DNA of 64,000 nucleotides from Pardosa pseudoannulata (GCA_032207245.1 CM063502.1:133350073-133414072); one strand, 5' to 3'. Numbered from the stretch's first letter, positions 22,330 to 36,826 are shown. Notes: generated by a model not told the origin, from the sequence alone. Program-made: numbers and translations.

Positions 22330-24445
22330 AAGTTAAAAGAAAAATGTATAACCGTGTGAGATTTAATGCGCATATACACATACACACCAAAGAAAGCAGT
22401 GTATTTTACTTTTAAGAAATTGCATTTATGTTCTGACATGTCTTACTGCTTTTCTCATTAAATTGTATACGGGCTGTTTTATTGTTTAAGGAGAGTCTGA
22501 ACTAAAGTTATTCGTGGTATAAAATCAAGAAATTTAAACAAAGAAGAGCAGAACTGTTTAGGCCATTGACGTCGAAAACAATTTTAAAAGCTTTTTAGTT
22601 CTTAAGTAATTAGAAATAACAACATGGTTTTTGGTATAGCTGATTGTTTTATATTCACAAAAAATATTTCAAATTAAAATTTCATTAATTTTTCGAGTAG
22701 TATCAAAATGCATAGTAATGTTTGGCAAAAATTATTTATGTTTTAAAAATATTTAGAAATATAATTAGATGTAATTCTAGTGAAAGCATTTTTTAAATAC
22801 TTTTAAAACTCTGTTTAAAAATTCATTAGCACGCATCCAGATCCTAAAGCGCAATGGAAGAGTAAATAATAGCAAAATTTCTCGGCTTTCAGCCGACGAG
22901 AGCGCTTTTTCTTTTAAGCTGTCAACTTCAAGTGTAGCAAAAATATTCCCTTTTAACTTAAGCTAAAGAGAAAAGAACCATCGAGAAGCTGCATTTACGA
23001 AGTGACGTTTAAGAGTGGCAATGTCGCTACTCACGAATGACAACTAAAAAACAAAATGATATAAAACTGCCGTTACTAAAATGCCATCTCATAATACACT
23101 TTCTAAGTAACTCTCACTTTGTAGATTCTCTAGCTCTGATATTTCCATTTCATCTTTTTCTAACATAAACCATCATTGTTGAATGAAGTACTATAGCAAT
23201 ATTTCATCCGATCACTGTAATTCAGTTGAAGTTGAGATATTGAATGTATTTTTGACAATCTGTGATTTACGTATAACTTCAAACCTTTCAAATAAAGGAA
23301 TAATATTTTATAGGGAACTTACATCATCTGTAGATTCCTACTTAATAATTAGTAAAATATACTATACGGAAGTTGTTGCGAGTTCAAAAGACTAAACGCA
23401 TCTGCAATTTCCACTTAGATCGCAATAGATTCACTGACTGACGGTAGATAAAGGTAACTTTAAAGTTGTACAAATTATGTAATAATTTTATTGAATATTA
23501 CCCTTGTATAATTTATTACAATTAGGGATCTCATTTAAATCCATATTTTGCTATAAAATGAAACAAGTTTCACTGTTTTACTTTTTATTTAATTAAGGGT
23601 ACACATTTTTAGAATTACCTCTAAATCACTAAATATCAAAGTGGGATTCATAGTTCGGTTAGGGTACGAGTGTGACTAATAAGATTTAACGTGTGTTCCT
23701 TGAGAAAAATGGCTAAAAGATTCGTCAGATAAAATATGGTTAGAATGTGTTTCGGATCGAAAATTATATCTCAAACAATATGAGATTTATTCTTTATCCG
23801 TAAACCAAATTTTTAAGGATGTGGAAAACTTTTTTAATAGTAGTTGTTATAGAGTGTTTTTTTTTTTATCTAAGCATAACTATTTTTCAAAAGGAGAAAT
23901 ATAAAATTCAACACATAACACCGATACTCTAATATATTTTTGTATAGTGCACAAAAAACCAAAAAGTTTTTTAAAATGATTTGGTTGAGATAGATTGAGA
24001 GCGATATGATGAATATCTTGTTACATGAGTACTAATTAGACCACGACCCATCGCTTCAAGTTGATTTCCAATGACTACATCTGTCCATACCGACAGTAAA
24101 AGTCATTTCATTAACTTTTGTTTTAAGGCTCCAGTTATTTAGTTATAATCTGCTAAAAAATGGTAACTGAGGTAATTTGAACGTTACAACAACAAAGATT
24201 TGAGAGCAACTTACGCTATTACTTAAGTAAAGAACTGTTATGGTTTAATTCCTATAACTATTATCGTCTTATTGTATTAGCTTACTAGTTTTACTAGATT
24301 CATTCCCCTGTAGCTAAGGTGACACAGAATAGCTAGATAAGTAATTAAAAAAAATCGATGACAGAAGAATATAGCTGAGGGAGAGTTGAAAAGCAATCAT
24401 AATTACAGTCTTTTCTACAATAACCCGAATCTTTTAATCTATATA
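22330..24445. other. Intergenic, nothing firm
   Basis: AT-rich. A small stem-loop TCGGCT-TTC-AGCCGA lies at about 22892-22906. No credible gene was seen. Confidence 0.45.
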
Positions 24446-24453
24446 CATTATAG

Positions 24454-25270
24454 CAGTGGTCGCAAACTTTTTTCGACTGCGACCCCTTTTGGCGATCCCT
24501 AGAGATAAATATCCACAAATACGATGTATATTTCGTGCATTTCTTTCGTTTCATCGAATAAAAACATCATCATATTTGACTCATATTAATTTTATTTATA
24601 ATTTTAAGAAAATACTTTTTGTATAACACAAAAATCAGTAAATTACCCTTTAATGAGATGTATGTGGCTGCAAGTTTCTAACTATCCCATCGATGTTTGG
24701 ATGTATGTTGCTAATTGCAATTCGCATATCATCTTCAGGGTTTAAACGCGAGTGGTATTTAGTTTTTATTGAAACTAATTTGCTAAATCCAATTTCACAT
24801 AAATACGTTGATGCAAATTGTATTAACACTCTGATGGCATTCTTGCATAAAACGGGATATTGTTTTTCCACGGATAGCCAAAATTTTTGGCAAGGCTGAG
24901 TCTTAAATTGATTTCGAAGAGTATAATCACTAATTAGATCTATCAATTGCTCTTTCTCACTAATTTGAAGAGTTGAACTGCATATGTCAAAGGAAAATGG
25001 ATCACGAAATCTGGCGAATTACCGCGAAGAGGGCGCTATCTACCGGAGTGAAAAACTTGCGTCTTCACACTTTCCATACATTACGCATTACGGTCAAAGA
25101 AAGAGTGGACAGCATGAAATTGCAATTAAACAGTGAGTGATTCACTCTTTATATGTACACTGTATGGTATGCAGCATGCAGGGATAATGCATTTCATAAA
25201 AATTTGGTGACCCCCAAAAAACTTCTGGCGACCCCAACAGGGGTCACGACCTCTAGTTTGCGCTCCACTG
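24454..25270 (-). mobile_element. hAT element, internally deleted
   Basis: The 817-bp element has terminal inverted repeats beginning CAGTGG(T/AG)CGCAAACT and running into GACCCC-containing subterminal sequence. The flanks are an 8-bp target duplication, CATTATAG on the left and CTTTATAG on the right (7 of 8 identical). It retains only the C-terminal part of a transposase on the minus strand. Confidence 0.87.
24650..25018 (-). pseudogene. hAT transposase C-terminal remnant
   Basis: An open frame of about 120 codons runs from ARFRDPFS through SEKEQLIDLISD to the stop. FASTYLCEIGFSKLVSIKTK followed by YHSRLNPEDDMRIAISNIHP is the hAT dimerisation region, closest in my judgement to the ZBED5/ZMYM6/SCAND3-like group. 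The upstream frame is blocked by a stop near 25020. The zinc finger and catalytic core are missing, so it cannot encode an active transposase. Confidence 0.85.
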
Positions 25271-25278
25271 CTTTATAG

Positions 25279-25815
25279 TACATTTATATGCATTATAGTA
25301 AACGTCATCAACATAAATCCCAATTTAATAAGTTAGTCAATCCTGACTTATTGCCGGAAACTGAAGACAAATATCCTCTACTAGAAAACATAAACGTACA
25401 TTTCCTAGTTTAAACATATTCACAAAAAATGGCCCGGGAGGTAGAATAATACCAACTTTTTCTTTGCACAAAATATTTGATTCAGGAGTCAACACTTCGA
25501 GCCCCGTAACTCTGTTACAAATCAAGAAGTGAAGAAATGACTGTTTTTGTTACTTTTTCAGTTTTTCAAACAACAGAACATTATTCACAATTGATTAATC
25601 GATGGTGTACTCTGAGAATTTTCAGTGTTTAGTAAAATGTTGAGTATATTTCATGCTTACTGAGAACTTCACAGATCAAGATATTTAATAACCAAGTGCA
25701 ATAAGTTTTCAGTTGTTGAAGATTTTAATTCACTCTCTTGAGTTTTCTTACTTGAAACAAAGTATAGAATAAACTAATATTTGAAACTATTTTGATTTTA
25801 TATCCGATATAGCTA
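25279..25815. other. Intergenic, nothing recognised
   Basis: AT-rich, with only short ORFs and no context. Confidence 0.45.
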
Positions 25816-25819
25816 TTAA

Positions 25820-26038
25820 CCCTTAATTTGACAAGATGTTTTTTTAAAATATTTTTTAATTTCTGTTATTTTCCCATGTCTGTATAGACATTAGGATCTC
25901 TGTAAAATAAACAAAAATATATCATTTTCCATTTTTGAGATAATTAATGTCCGCTGTGGCGAACACTGACAATTATGTTATATAGTAGTTATAAATATAC
26001 ATGTCCGGTGTAGCGGCTAGACTTAGCCAAATTAAGGG
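25820..26038. mobile_element. piggyBac-like MITE, 219 bp (family B)
   Basis: TTAA at 25816-25819 and 26039-26042 flank inverted ends CCCTTAATTTG. The inside includes TTTTCCCATGTCTGTATAGA and GTCCGCTGTGGCGAACACTG. Opposite-orientation copies lie at 39699-39912 and 50972-51190. No ORF. Confidence 0.9.
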
Positions 26039-26351
26039 TTAAATGTGCTGTTAAGATAATTATATTTCTTTATATGGGAAGTTAGTTCACAACCAGAATG
26101 AACCAAGTTCATATTGTTTCGTTACAAAATAAAATAATTTAATATGTTTAATAAATTGTTATTTCACATGTTTACTTATGTACATAAGGTAGTAAATATC
26201 TTAGTTATTATTTTAAGTTGATATTCTTTGTTAACATTTTCTATAATTAATTATCATTTATAAACTTTAGAACTTTACGCTTTTCCAAATGGATTTAGTT
26301 CCATTTTGCTGTGAAGCCTTTAAATAATAAAATGAAAAATAACACTCTGTG

Positions 26352-26412
26352 TCACTCTGTCGGCATAGTAGCTAGTGTGTTCGCCTGTCATGCTGGAGGT
26401 GTTCATGTCCCT
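26352..26412 (+). repeat. tRNA-Asp-like fragment (pseudo-tRNA or SINE head)
   Basis: CATAGTAGCTAGTG is D-arm/A-box-like. TTCGCCTGTCATGCTGGAG closely resembles the anticodon arm of tRNA-Asp(GTC), and GGTGTTCATGTCCC is a weak B box. The acceptor stem does not pair, so a functional tRNA is unlikely. Confidence 0.5.
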
Positions 26413-26470
26413 CTTAAGGCTTATTTATTTCGAATTCAATTTGGGAAAAGTCTCTTATCAGTGTTCAGCA

Positions 26471-26630
26471 GAACGATGGCCAAATGGTAGAGCTCTATTC
26501 TCTGGTATCAGAGCTAGCGAGTTCGAACCCTGTTGCTGGCAGGATCGGATTCGGCTTTAAGCTGTAAGTCCCGGTTTCATTAGCCCTCGTGATCAAAACA
26601 GTAGACCGTAGTGCTCCAAACTAAACCAAA
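26471..26630 (+). repeat. tRNA-derived SINE (family 1)
   Basis: The head is GAACGATGGCCAAATGGTAG, the B box GAGTTCGAACCC, the body CGGCTTTAAGCTGTAAGTCC, and the tail CTCCAAACTAAACCAAA. It is nearly full length. Confidence 0.87.
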
Positions 26631-27272
26631 TCTTATTAGCGTTCTCGTTTCATTAAAATTACTAAAAATGAACTCAATAAAGCGGCGACAGTTTGTTAGC
26701 TTTACAAATATTCAAGTGACATTTTAAACTAAGTTGACCTTTATAGTTAACTATGAAATTATGTTAAAACAAAAATGCATCTTAGACGGTTGAGCAGAAA
26801 ATGATTATTTCGTTTAACAACACATTCCTAACCAAGTTTATAAATACATTCATTTCAGATTTTAGTGGTATACTAATGGTATTGCCTGTCAAATAATCTG
26901 CAGTTTTTGTAAAATTTGGAGCAAATAAAATATACATTCTTTAAATAGACATTTATTTCAACATGATTAAATGTTTTTCCTCACGAAAATGTACGCAAGA
27001 ATTGCGAGTACTTATGTTCATAGTTGGGAAATTTTACAGATAATTCCAAACTCTTTTTTGGTACAGTGTGAACCAATTTCTACTTTTTTTCAAAATTTTT
27101 GGTTAGTCCCATAAACGCACTGGTGACTTATTATTTATTAGTATGTGTGAGGATATGCGCTCACTACTCGTAGTTAAATTTTCCATTTCATCTAGTAGAT
27201 ATTTAGAAAATAAGAAAAGGTCAAAAGTAGGAAGTGGTCACATCAATGTGACCAGACCCTGTATAGGATATA

Positions 27273-28059
27273 CAAGGGTTGGAACTTTAATAGTGGCAAC
27301 AATGCTGTAAAAAAGCTACGCAACAAAATCAAAGAATGTCACGTATACCACACGTGAGCTACATACCTATTTTACCTCTCAGCAAAAACGTCATATCAAT
27401 GAGGAGCGACTCGAAGAACTGATCCTTGTATAGCTTAATTAGTCTAAAGTAAGCGTTGTCAAGACATTTTAAAAACAAGAACAATGAAAATGGATAAGCA
27501 TTCAATGTGCCAGTGGTCGTACAGCACGACAATGTCATCTAGGGCTTCAAGAGGCTTGCTGGGAATCTGCATTGCCTTACAGAATTGTAGCAAGATGGGT
27601 AAAAGTCTTCAATGAAGGACTCTCAAATGTGGCAGACATGCATCGGCCAGGTTGTCCTAGTGTCAGCGGTGCAGAAGCGCATGCTTTCCCCGCACTAATG
27701 GACAGTGATCGATGCCAAACGATTCGTGAGCCCGAAATGGCCCGAAAGACAGGATTTGCACATACAACTATGTCCCAGATCTATGTCCTTGTGATTTTGT
27801 CTTAATTCCTATGATGAAGAAACTACTTTGTGGCATTGGATTCCGAATTGTTCCCGAGAGTCTTGCGGAAATAGACTGGTCCATACGAACTATCAATAGA
27901 ACAGGCTCTGCTACAGGTATTCTGTGACTTCCACATTGTTGGAAACGGGTTACACACAATGCTGGCGACTATATTGAAGGACTGTAAAACATGGTGACTT
28001 GAATCACTTTTGTATTCCATGTAAATAAATAGTTGCCACTATTAAATTTCCAACCCTCT
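27273..28059 (+). mobile_element. mariner-like element, internally deleted
   Basis: TA lies outside both ends. The terminal inverted repeats AGGGTTGGAA(C/A)TTTAATAG, continuing to GTGGCAAC, are about 28 bp. At 787 bp it is roughly 500 bp shorter than typical mariners. It contains a joined N- and C-terminal transposase remnant. Confidence 0.9.
27510..27985 (+). pseudogene. mariner transposase remnant (HTH fused to C terminus)
   Basis: The frame reads ARQCHLGLQEACWESALPYR, then IVARWVKVFNEGLSNVADMH and RPGCPSVS, the N-terminal helix-turn-helix region. At about 27776 it passes through a deletion junction into another frame reading DLCPCDFVLIPMMKKLLCGI and ending HNAGDYIEGL. PCDF is the conserved segment after the second catalytic Asp in mariners. 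The central catalytic part is therefore gone, and a stop also lies in the tail near 27927. Confidence 0.85.
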
Positions 28060-30025
28060 TAATACCTCTGTGTTTGTTTAACCCCTTTGTTACATGTGTT
28101 TCTCATTCGTACTTCATACTAAGGTTAGGTTTGTAGCCTGCTTTAAGGACATTACTCAGAAGAATAATATATCATTCTGTAACAAACTTTACTGGGGTAA
28201 TTTAGGATGTGGTAGTATCTCGATAATAAGCATATAAGTAAAACAAATCTAACAGGAAAGGGACTTCCCTGTAACTTCAAATTTAACTTATGTATTATTG
28301 TCTCATGTAGCACTGAATCGCTAACCAGGACATTAGTACTTTAGTTACAAACTCAACCAATGAAGATAATATTAATCCATATGGTGTAGGATATATGTAG
28401 GATCTATTAAAATTTAAGGACTGAAATACCATCTTGGATAAACAAATCTCTTAGGTTCAAATCATCAAACCTTTGTTAAACGCATGGATGACAGATGTCA
28501 GCCAGACATCTGCATGTGTCCAACGGAATACTGATCTTAAAGGACTGCAAAATAGTAAACCTAAAAATTTCAGTGAAATGGCCAATTAGTTCTATCTGTT
28601 TAATGTGATAGAACTCAAAATATGGTACCCATGCCAACATAATGTTGAACTTAACCGGCCATATGTGAGCTATTTAACTGCAACTATATCCGAATGTACA
28701 TTATATATACTGTATCACTGAACGTAACTAGACAAGTATGTGTATGTCTAGATGTATTCTTGACTGTATGTTGTTTTTCTTTTGCGCTTGAAGAAATAAA
28801 CGATGTTTTCAATAATTTGCTTGTACTAAACTTCATTGCTCATTGTTCTCCAATAGAAAGTCTCCCACGCTTCTATCAGAGAGTGAAAGAAACTATCTGT
28901 GTAATAAACTAAATAAGAAACCTCTGTGTAAAAAAGAGTATATGAAATAGACCAACATACAAATTGTGCAAATAAAAATGGTAAGTATAGGAGACAGCTG
29001 ATTCGAAACTTAAGAAGATTCTTTTCAGAACAAGAAAGCAACTCACTGGCAGAAAATTGCAAAAGTGAGTGTAACTCTAGCCACCTGTTGTTCTTCACTT
29101 TAAAAAGGCGCAAAATGGAATGAGCTGACATAAGTCAACTGTCTAGACTTAACTTGGAGATACACATTTATAAATTAAACTATTATAGCAAATGTTTGAG
29201 AAACAATTCCGCAAACTTTCACGTGTAATTACAAATAGTGGGACGAAAATATTCAATGATTTAAATTGGTGAACATATCTTAAAATATTCGAAGAACGTA
29301 TAAAATGTAGTAAAATAAAATATCATACTCTCTTTAATGTGTCAAAGGCGGAACTAATTTAAAACTTGGAAAGTACAAGAACAGCATCAAAGAATAGTTT
29401 TCTGTCTTATCAGAAAGTCAAAGTTTAACTGAAAATGACGTTAGAATTTCTGCAATTTTGGGCAAACGCCTTCGCACTAATAAAATTAACCAAAGGGAAA
29501 TTTTTAATCATTTTCATTTGATGTCATAAAAAACGGTGCTTAATATATAATTGTAGTATATTTCTTGAATTATCTTGGTGTATAATGAAATGAAAAGTTT
29601 CATGCTCAAGGACACATTATCATGGTAAAGTGATTTTTTAAAGCACGTTTGATATTAATAGAAGAGCGAATCCTCTCCCTCCTAAAAACCAATAAACACA
29701 CTTATTATTTTTATATATTTAACGCTAAAGTCGCACTTACCTTGCATATCTTGCAGTATCGGAGTTCATGTGACTGAATCCTACTTCAGAAGTAGATGTT
29801 TGTAGTCTTTCGGAATAAGTTTTAAGAAGTAGGTCCCAATCTAATTATCCTTAAAAATCAACAATAGCTTTACAAACTAACCAATGTATCTAAGCAATAT
29901 GGATTTTCATTTCTGTCAGTTGATTAATACTGTTGTAATTTACTGATTTAAATATATTTAGTTCATGGACATAGCAGCTTTCATTCTCAGTATTATTTTT
30001 ACAATTGTGATATTCTTAACATTTC

Positions 30026-30028
<3 letters not shown>
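28060..30028. other. Intergenic, nothing firm
   Basis: Slightly less AT-rich up to about 29150. A 101-codon ORF on the minus strand (29131-28826) has hydrophobic segments but no recognisable family or splice context. Confidence 0.4.

Positions 30029-30091
<63 letters not shown>
30029..30091. repeat. (TA)n microsatellite
   Basis: Uninterrupted alternating TA over about 60 bp. Confidence 0.97.
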
Positions 30092-30093
<2 letters not shown>

Positions 30094-30479
30094 CGTGGTC
30101 CAGTGTTAAGGCGAATGGAATAATTAGTCCTTCTTAGTATAAACACTTCTTTATTTAATATGGAGTTTCCGTTTCAGGCGCTGCTTGAGCAATTTTCATT
30201 TATTCGTGGCGGAGCTAAGCGTGGAATGTGTTGACAGCTCCATGTCCATTCGCTAACTGATTTTTATCGCTTGATTAGTCATCAACTTCCTGTGAAATAT
30301 CTTTGTGCTTGACCGCATTACTCCAAAAGTTTACGCAAGCATGGGTCTTTTTCATTTATTTTATTATTATAAAATAGTTCCCTTTTAAAATCGTTTATAA
30401 CTCAAGTAATTTCCAACCACCCCCTTTTTAGACCTGACATATATATATGCATTTATTTTTCTGAACGAAATCTTAAATA

Positions 30480-32090
<1,611 letters not shown>

Positions 32091-32855
32091 CTTACAAATT
32101 GAAAGAAGACTTTTTTTTTAATAAAGAAAGAACGTGTTATTAAAATCAAGCGAATATAGAATTTGTAGTCATTTAATATACACATTCTTTCCTTATTTAA
32201 AACAAAATCTAAATGTATTTTTTTATTTTTCAAATTATACGCTTAATTTAAGTTTAATGAATATTTTAAGAATATTTTTCTCGAGGTATAATATATTCAG
32301 CCTTTTTTTCTAGATTTATCAACGTAATATTGAAGAAAAAAAAATGTGCTAAAAATTTTTCTCGTGATTTCACCGAGTGAATGCGCCTTAGGCAACAACT
32401 AAGATTCAAGACATTGTCAGATTTTTCATTTTAAGGCGACGCATCTTTTTATGAAATTTAGATTTCAAGTAATCGTGAAAAGTTCTTATTTAAAAGAACG
32501 GTATCTGATGGACAGATTTTAATAAACGCGTCGGTACCGTTAAAAGCAATATCGACCCCGTCACCCCTCTTTAAAAATTCTTTTTTTTTTCACTGGCTAA
32601 AGTTCGTAAGAAAAGTTTTCAAGTTCTAATCAGCTTCTGTTTTCAGTATTTACTTAAAGCCCCGTGGTTTATATCGTAGACTCTTTGGAGACAGGGTGTT
32701 AATTCTGGGTGAATGAAAAAACTTTTTGTTTTCTGTGGTGAAACACAGCTTTTGTCTCAAGGGATAATGCGCTTTACAAAGCAAGTGATATGAAGTACTT
32801 TGGCTATTCTCAAAGGCCTATCAGTGATGATGATTCCTTCTTTTAAGAATTATAA
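32091..32855. other. Intergenic, nothing recognised
   Basis: AT-rich spacer between two local duplications. 32350-32720 is somewhat GC-richer but has no recognisable content. Confidence 0.4.
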
Positions 32856-33850
32856 CTTAAAACTGAGACTTGAACGTTAAGTTAATTATATTTTTAAGGC
32901 TCCTTTATGCAGAGTGCAAGATTAGCCTTTTCTTCCGCAACCGTTCGTCATAGACAAACACTTTTAGTTACAAAACTGTTTTAATATAGATAATTCCTTT
33001 TATAACGTATATTAAATTAAAAAAATTGAATTTGGAAAAAATATAATGTAGATTCTTATATGTTCCTCCGTTCCCTATTTTTATATTTAGTAAACATTAA
33101 AACTCGTTTTAAAAGGCACAACATAAAATATTCTAATTCACAGTGGCAAAAAATAGTCCAGAATTTTAAACTCAAAATGTGCGAACATTTAAAGCTTTTC
33201 TTTCTCCTTCTTTGAGGGATCGGTTAATAAATTGATTACAGTAATTAGAGGTTGAAATTATCTGCTATGTCCTTTTTACGGCAAAATTGAGGAGATGGGA
33301 TTAAAAACTTATTTTACTAGAAAATACTGTAAATATTTACTTTATAAGCAGGCTTAAAACTGCAACTTGAACGTTAAGTTGATTATATTTTTAAGGCTCT
33401 TTTATACAGAGTACACGACTCGCCTTTTTCCCCAGCAACCGTTTGTCATAAACAAATACTTTTAGTTACAAAACTGTTTTTATAAAGATAAGAATTCCCT
33501 TTATAACGTAATTTAAATTTTAAAAATTCAATTTTGAAAAAATTATAAAATGTAGATTCTTATATGTACCCCGTTTCCTATTTTTATATTTAGTAATCAT
33601 TAAAACTCATTTTAAAAGCCATAACACAAAATATTCTAATTCTCTGTGGCAAAAATTAGTCGAGAATTTTAAATTAAAAATGTGAGAACATTTAAGGATT
33701 TTTCTCCTTTTTTGAGGGATCGGTTAATAAATTCATTACAGAAATTAGAGGTTGAAATTATATGCTATGTATTTTTACTGCAAAATTGAGGAGATGGGAT
33801 TAAAAACTTATTTTACTAAAAAATACAGTCTTTATACACTTTGAAAACAG
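32856..33850. repeat. Direct duplication, two copies of about 497 bp
   Basis: Both copies (from 32856 and 33353) start CTTAAAACTG and share GACTTGAACGTTAAGTT-like, GAGGGATCGGTTAATAAATT and AGGAGATGGGATTAAAAACT motifs in the same order. Confidence 0.87.
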
Positions 33851-33869
33851 GTTACTTCCTCTTATCGTA

Positions 33870-34115
33870 AATGGAATGTTGCAATCTGATTTTAACTGGA
33901 ATTACTGTAATTAATCTATTGACCGATCCCTGAATGAAGGAGGAAAAAAAATCTTGAAACTTTTAATTCAAGTATCTTGTTCAATTTCTGAGAGGGGGAA
34001 CTTTTTGTTTTATGATTATTTAGACGAGTTTCAATTTTATTTAATATAATGATAGGGAACGGGGGGAACGTAACAAAATTGTATTTTTAAATTTATAATC
34101 ATTTAGAAAGGAATG
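33870..34115. repeat. Inverted partial third copy of the 497-bp unit
   Basis: ATTGACCGATCCCTGAATGA and AATGATAGGGAACGGGG are the reverse complements of unit motifs at about 33715 and 33570. With the second direct copy this makes a diverged long inverted repeat. Confidence 0.7.
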
Positions 34116-34446
34116 AGTATCTCATTTGAATATTTTTGTGACTGTAAGTACAGTGAAATGCGCTTTAAGAAGCTTTCCCGCTTAAGATGTTCTATTTTTG
34201 TGGTTCCAGTGTTATTCATATATCTATAATAATAAATTTCCCCGCTTAAGAGTTTTATTTCCTCTAAGTTCCATTGGGAGGCTTTATTAATATTTTAATG
34301 AATAGAAATACAAAAGTTATATGCGTGAAGGAATGGAATGATGACAGATACTAGAAACAAACAGCCTTTCTTTACAGTTATAATTGTTCCAAATTAGGTA
34401 GTTTTGATGCATGCTTCTATGGCCCCACATTGATATTCCCTTAAAT

Positions 34447-35440
34447 CTACTTCATGGAAAATCGTAACGTTAACTACTATTAAATGTGGGCAGTAGTTTC
34501 AACAAATATAGAAGATAAGGTATAAACCTATGTAAGCTTTAAGTTCTTCACTCAATGTAAAGGTTGTTTTTTCTTTGTTTATGTTTATTTGGGGTAGTTG
34601 AATGATACCGTAATTAATATGGGAGTTCAAGTCACAAATGTATAAACGAAAGAAATAAGAGAATACTGGGATTTCACTTTTTATTCGTGCTTTTATTAAT
34701 TGCATATATGCTAAAGTTGCTGGGATCAGATTTTGCCTTAATATTTTGAAAGGAAAAAGTTATTCACAAACCTTATAGTTTCGGGGCCATCTCATAAGTG
34801 ACCAGAATTACTCCTAGTGAGGGGACAGATCCATGCTGTAATCAAGAATTCGACCAACTCTACTACATGAAACCTCGTGACGTACTGTATAATGAGGTCA
34901 GTTATTTCAACATATATAGAAAATCAGGTATAAACCTATGAAAGCTTTATGTTTGTCACTCAATATGAAGGCTGTTTTTACTTTAATCCCGTTTATTTTT
35001 TTGGTGTGAATGATGCCTTAATTAATCTGGATATTCTAGCCACAAAGGCATAAACAAAGAGAGTACCGAGATTTCTTTTTATTTGTGCATATTCCCAATT
35101 CAATATGAATGCTGAAGATGCTGGGTTGAGTGTTTGTCCTAATTTTTTGAAAGGAAAAAAATGCGTGTTAGTCTACTATATGAAACCTCGTGACGTGAAT
35201 TACTATAAAATGTGGGCAATAATTTCAATAAATATAGAACATCAGATATAAATCTATGAAAGTTGTAATTTTTTAATTCAATATAAAGGCTGTTTGTATT
35301 TTATTTATGTTATTTTTGGTAGTGAATAAGGCCTTAACGAATCAGGGAGAGCAAGCATAACTGAATGCATAAACAAAAGAACTAAGACAGTACTTAGACA
35401 TTAATTTTAATTTGTCCACTTCTAAAGTGAGTCTCTCTTT
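34447..35440. repeat. Diverged tandem array, three copies
   Basis: CTACT(T/A)CATGAAACCTCGTGACG-type starts occur at about 34447, 34859 and 35173. Each is followed by TTTCAACA(A/T)ATATAGAA, TATAAACCTATG and GGCTGTTTTT motifs. The first copy carries about 100 extra bp. Confidence 0.8.
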
Positions 35441-35922
35441 TCTACTAATTCTGCATAAATGTTTGTTAATTAGCCTAATGCAGAGGTTGTTTGAACATCA
35501 ATTATTAGTTCGTTTCATCGACGGAGCTCTTAATTAATGTGTAAAGTTTATAAAATAATTTGAAGAATCGCAGAACCATAATCATTATTCTCTCCCACTG
35601 ATCACTAAATTGTCTAAGATAGCATAGCTCTGAAATGTATAATGTTGAAAATCTTGAATCTAAAAGTGATGGGAATAAAGCTTGTCTGAAATTATGCTTT
35701 TGGAGCTATTTTGCTAATATCCGAAACATGGAAGATGAAAGAATAAACGTATATTTATTTTCTCTCCATGTGTGAGCACTTGATATGAAATGGTCTCAAA
35801 TATTCATTTTGTAAATGTTTACACCTTGTTTTTTTTCGACGAATGAAGTTGATGCAGTGTGATGGGAGGAACGGGCTTTTCATCCATCACTGTAACAAAA
35901 AAGGAATGCTACTCCGAGAGTG

Positions 35923-36046
35923 GCGCATGCGCTGCGCCCATGGAGCAGCGCATTTCATTTCAAATTTCCAACTCTTCAGTTTCTTGTGCTCGTACAAGTT
36001 ATCGCCTCTTCTAAACCAAGAGCTCGCAAATGAGGTGAAAATGCAA
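35923..36046 (+). promoter_or_regulatory. Possible promoter and short first exon
   Basis: A GC-rich island in AT-rich DNA. GCGCATGCGC at 35923-35932 is the core of an NRF1-type palindrome. It overlaps a perfect 9-bp inverted repeat ATGCGCTGC / GCAGCGCAT at 35927-35935 and 35945-35953. About 45 bp on, TTCAGTTTC (35975-35983) fits the arthropod initiator TCAGTY. The segment ends at AAAATGCAA/GTAAGT (donor at 36047), so an ATG would lie two codons before the splice. All motif-based; no downstream exon is linked. Confidence 0.35.
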
Positions 36047-36718
36047 GTAAGTGCTCTCAATTATTGTTCTTTATGTGGAAACTTGACTTCATTTCCGCTT
36101 TTCATTCGGCTTACTGTTTATCGCTTTCTCTCAGACTCAAAAGAAGATTTCCAATGCAATATCAGCGGAGATTAAAAAAAAAATAAAATTAAAACACTAT
36201 ATTTTCATTCTCACATTAAGTTAAGTTGCACCAGAAAAGTATTTTTGCAGCAACCCTTTTGCCAAGAAACAACTTTTGGGTATTTTTGTGCATGAGGTAA
36301 TTTTCCAGCTCTTTGAAGAACAAATAAGCAATGATATTAATTATTAAATATTTAATTTCAAAGGAGTTTTTAAGATAATATAATTTGTTTGCATCTTCAG
36401 CTAAAAAGTAAGAGATGAACATCTGAAAAATAAAATCTTGAAAATATTTTTAGAGTCTTACTCCTTTTCTCAGAGATAAATATAATCAATGATAATATGA
36501 AAGCGGCTTTAGAGGATAGTTTAAGATGCCAAACTGTAGTACTACAGAATTTTACCACTGACGTACATTGTAAGAGTAATATTAGCACGGAGCAATATAT
36601 TTTCATTCCATGAAATAAACTATATTTTACCAAAGAAAGTAAAATATATAAATATATGTGCAAACATATGTACATATATATATGTGTGTTTTAAAATTAT
36701 TTTTTTAAATTATCTCTC

Positions 36719-36763
36719 CCTCCCTCTTTCTCTCTCTCTCTCTCTTTCTCCCTCTCTCTCTCT

Positions 36764-36826
<63 letters not shown>

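Noticed and set aside
22890..22910. Histone-mRNA-like 3' stem-loop (TCGGCT-TTC-AGCCGA)
   Set aside because: The loop is 3 nt rather than 4, the ACCA-type flanks are missing, and no histone coding sequence is nearby.
28826..29131. 101-codon hydrophobic ORF on the minus strand
   Set aside because: No recognisable family, no splice context, and a length expected by chance in this much sequence.
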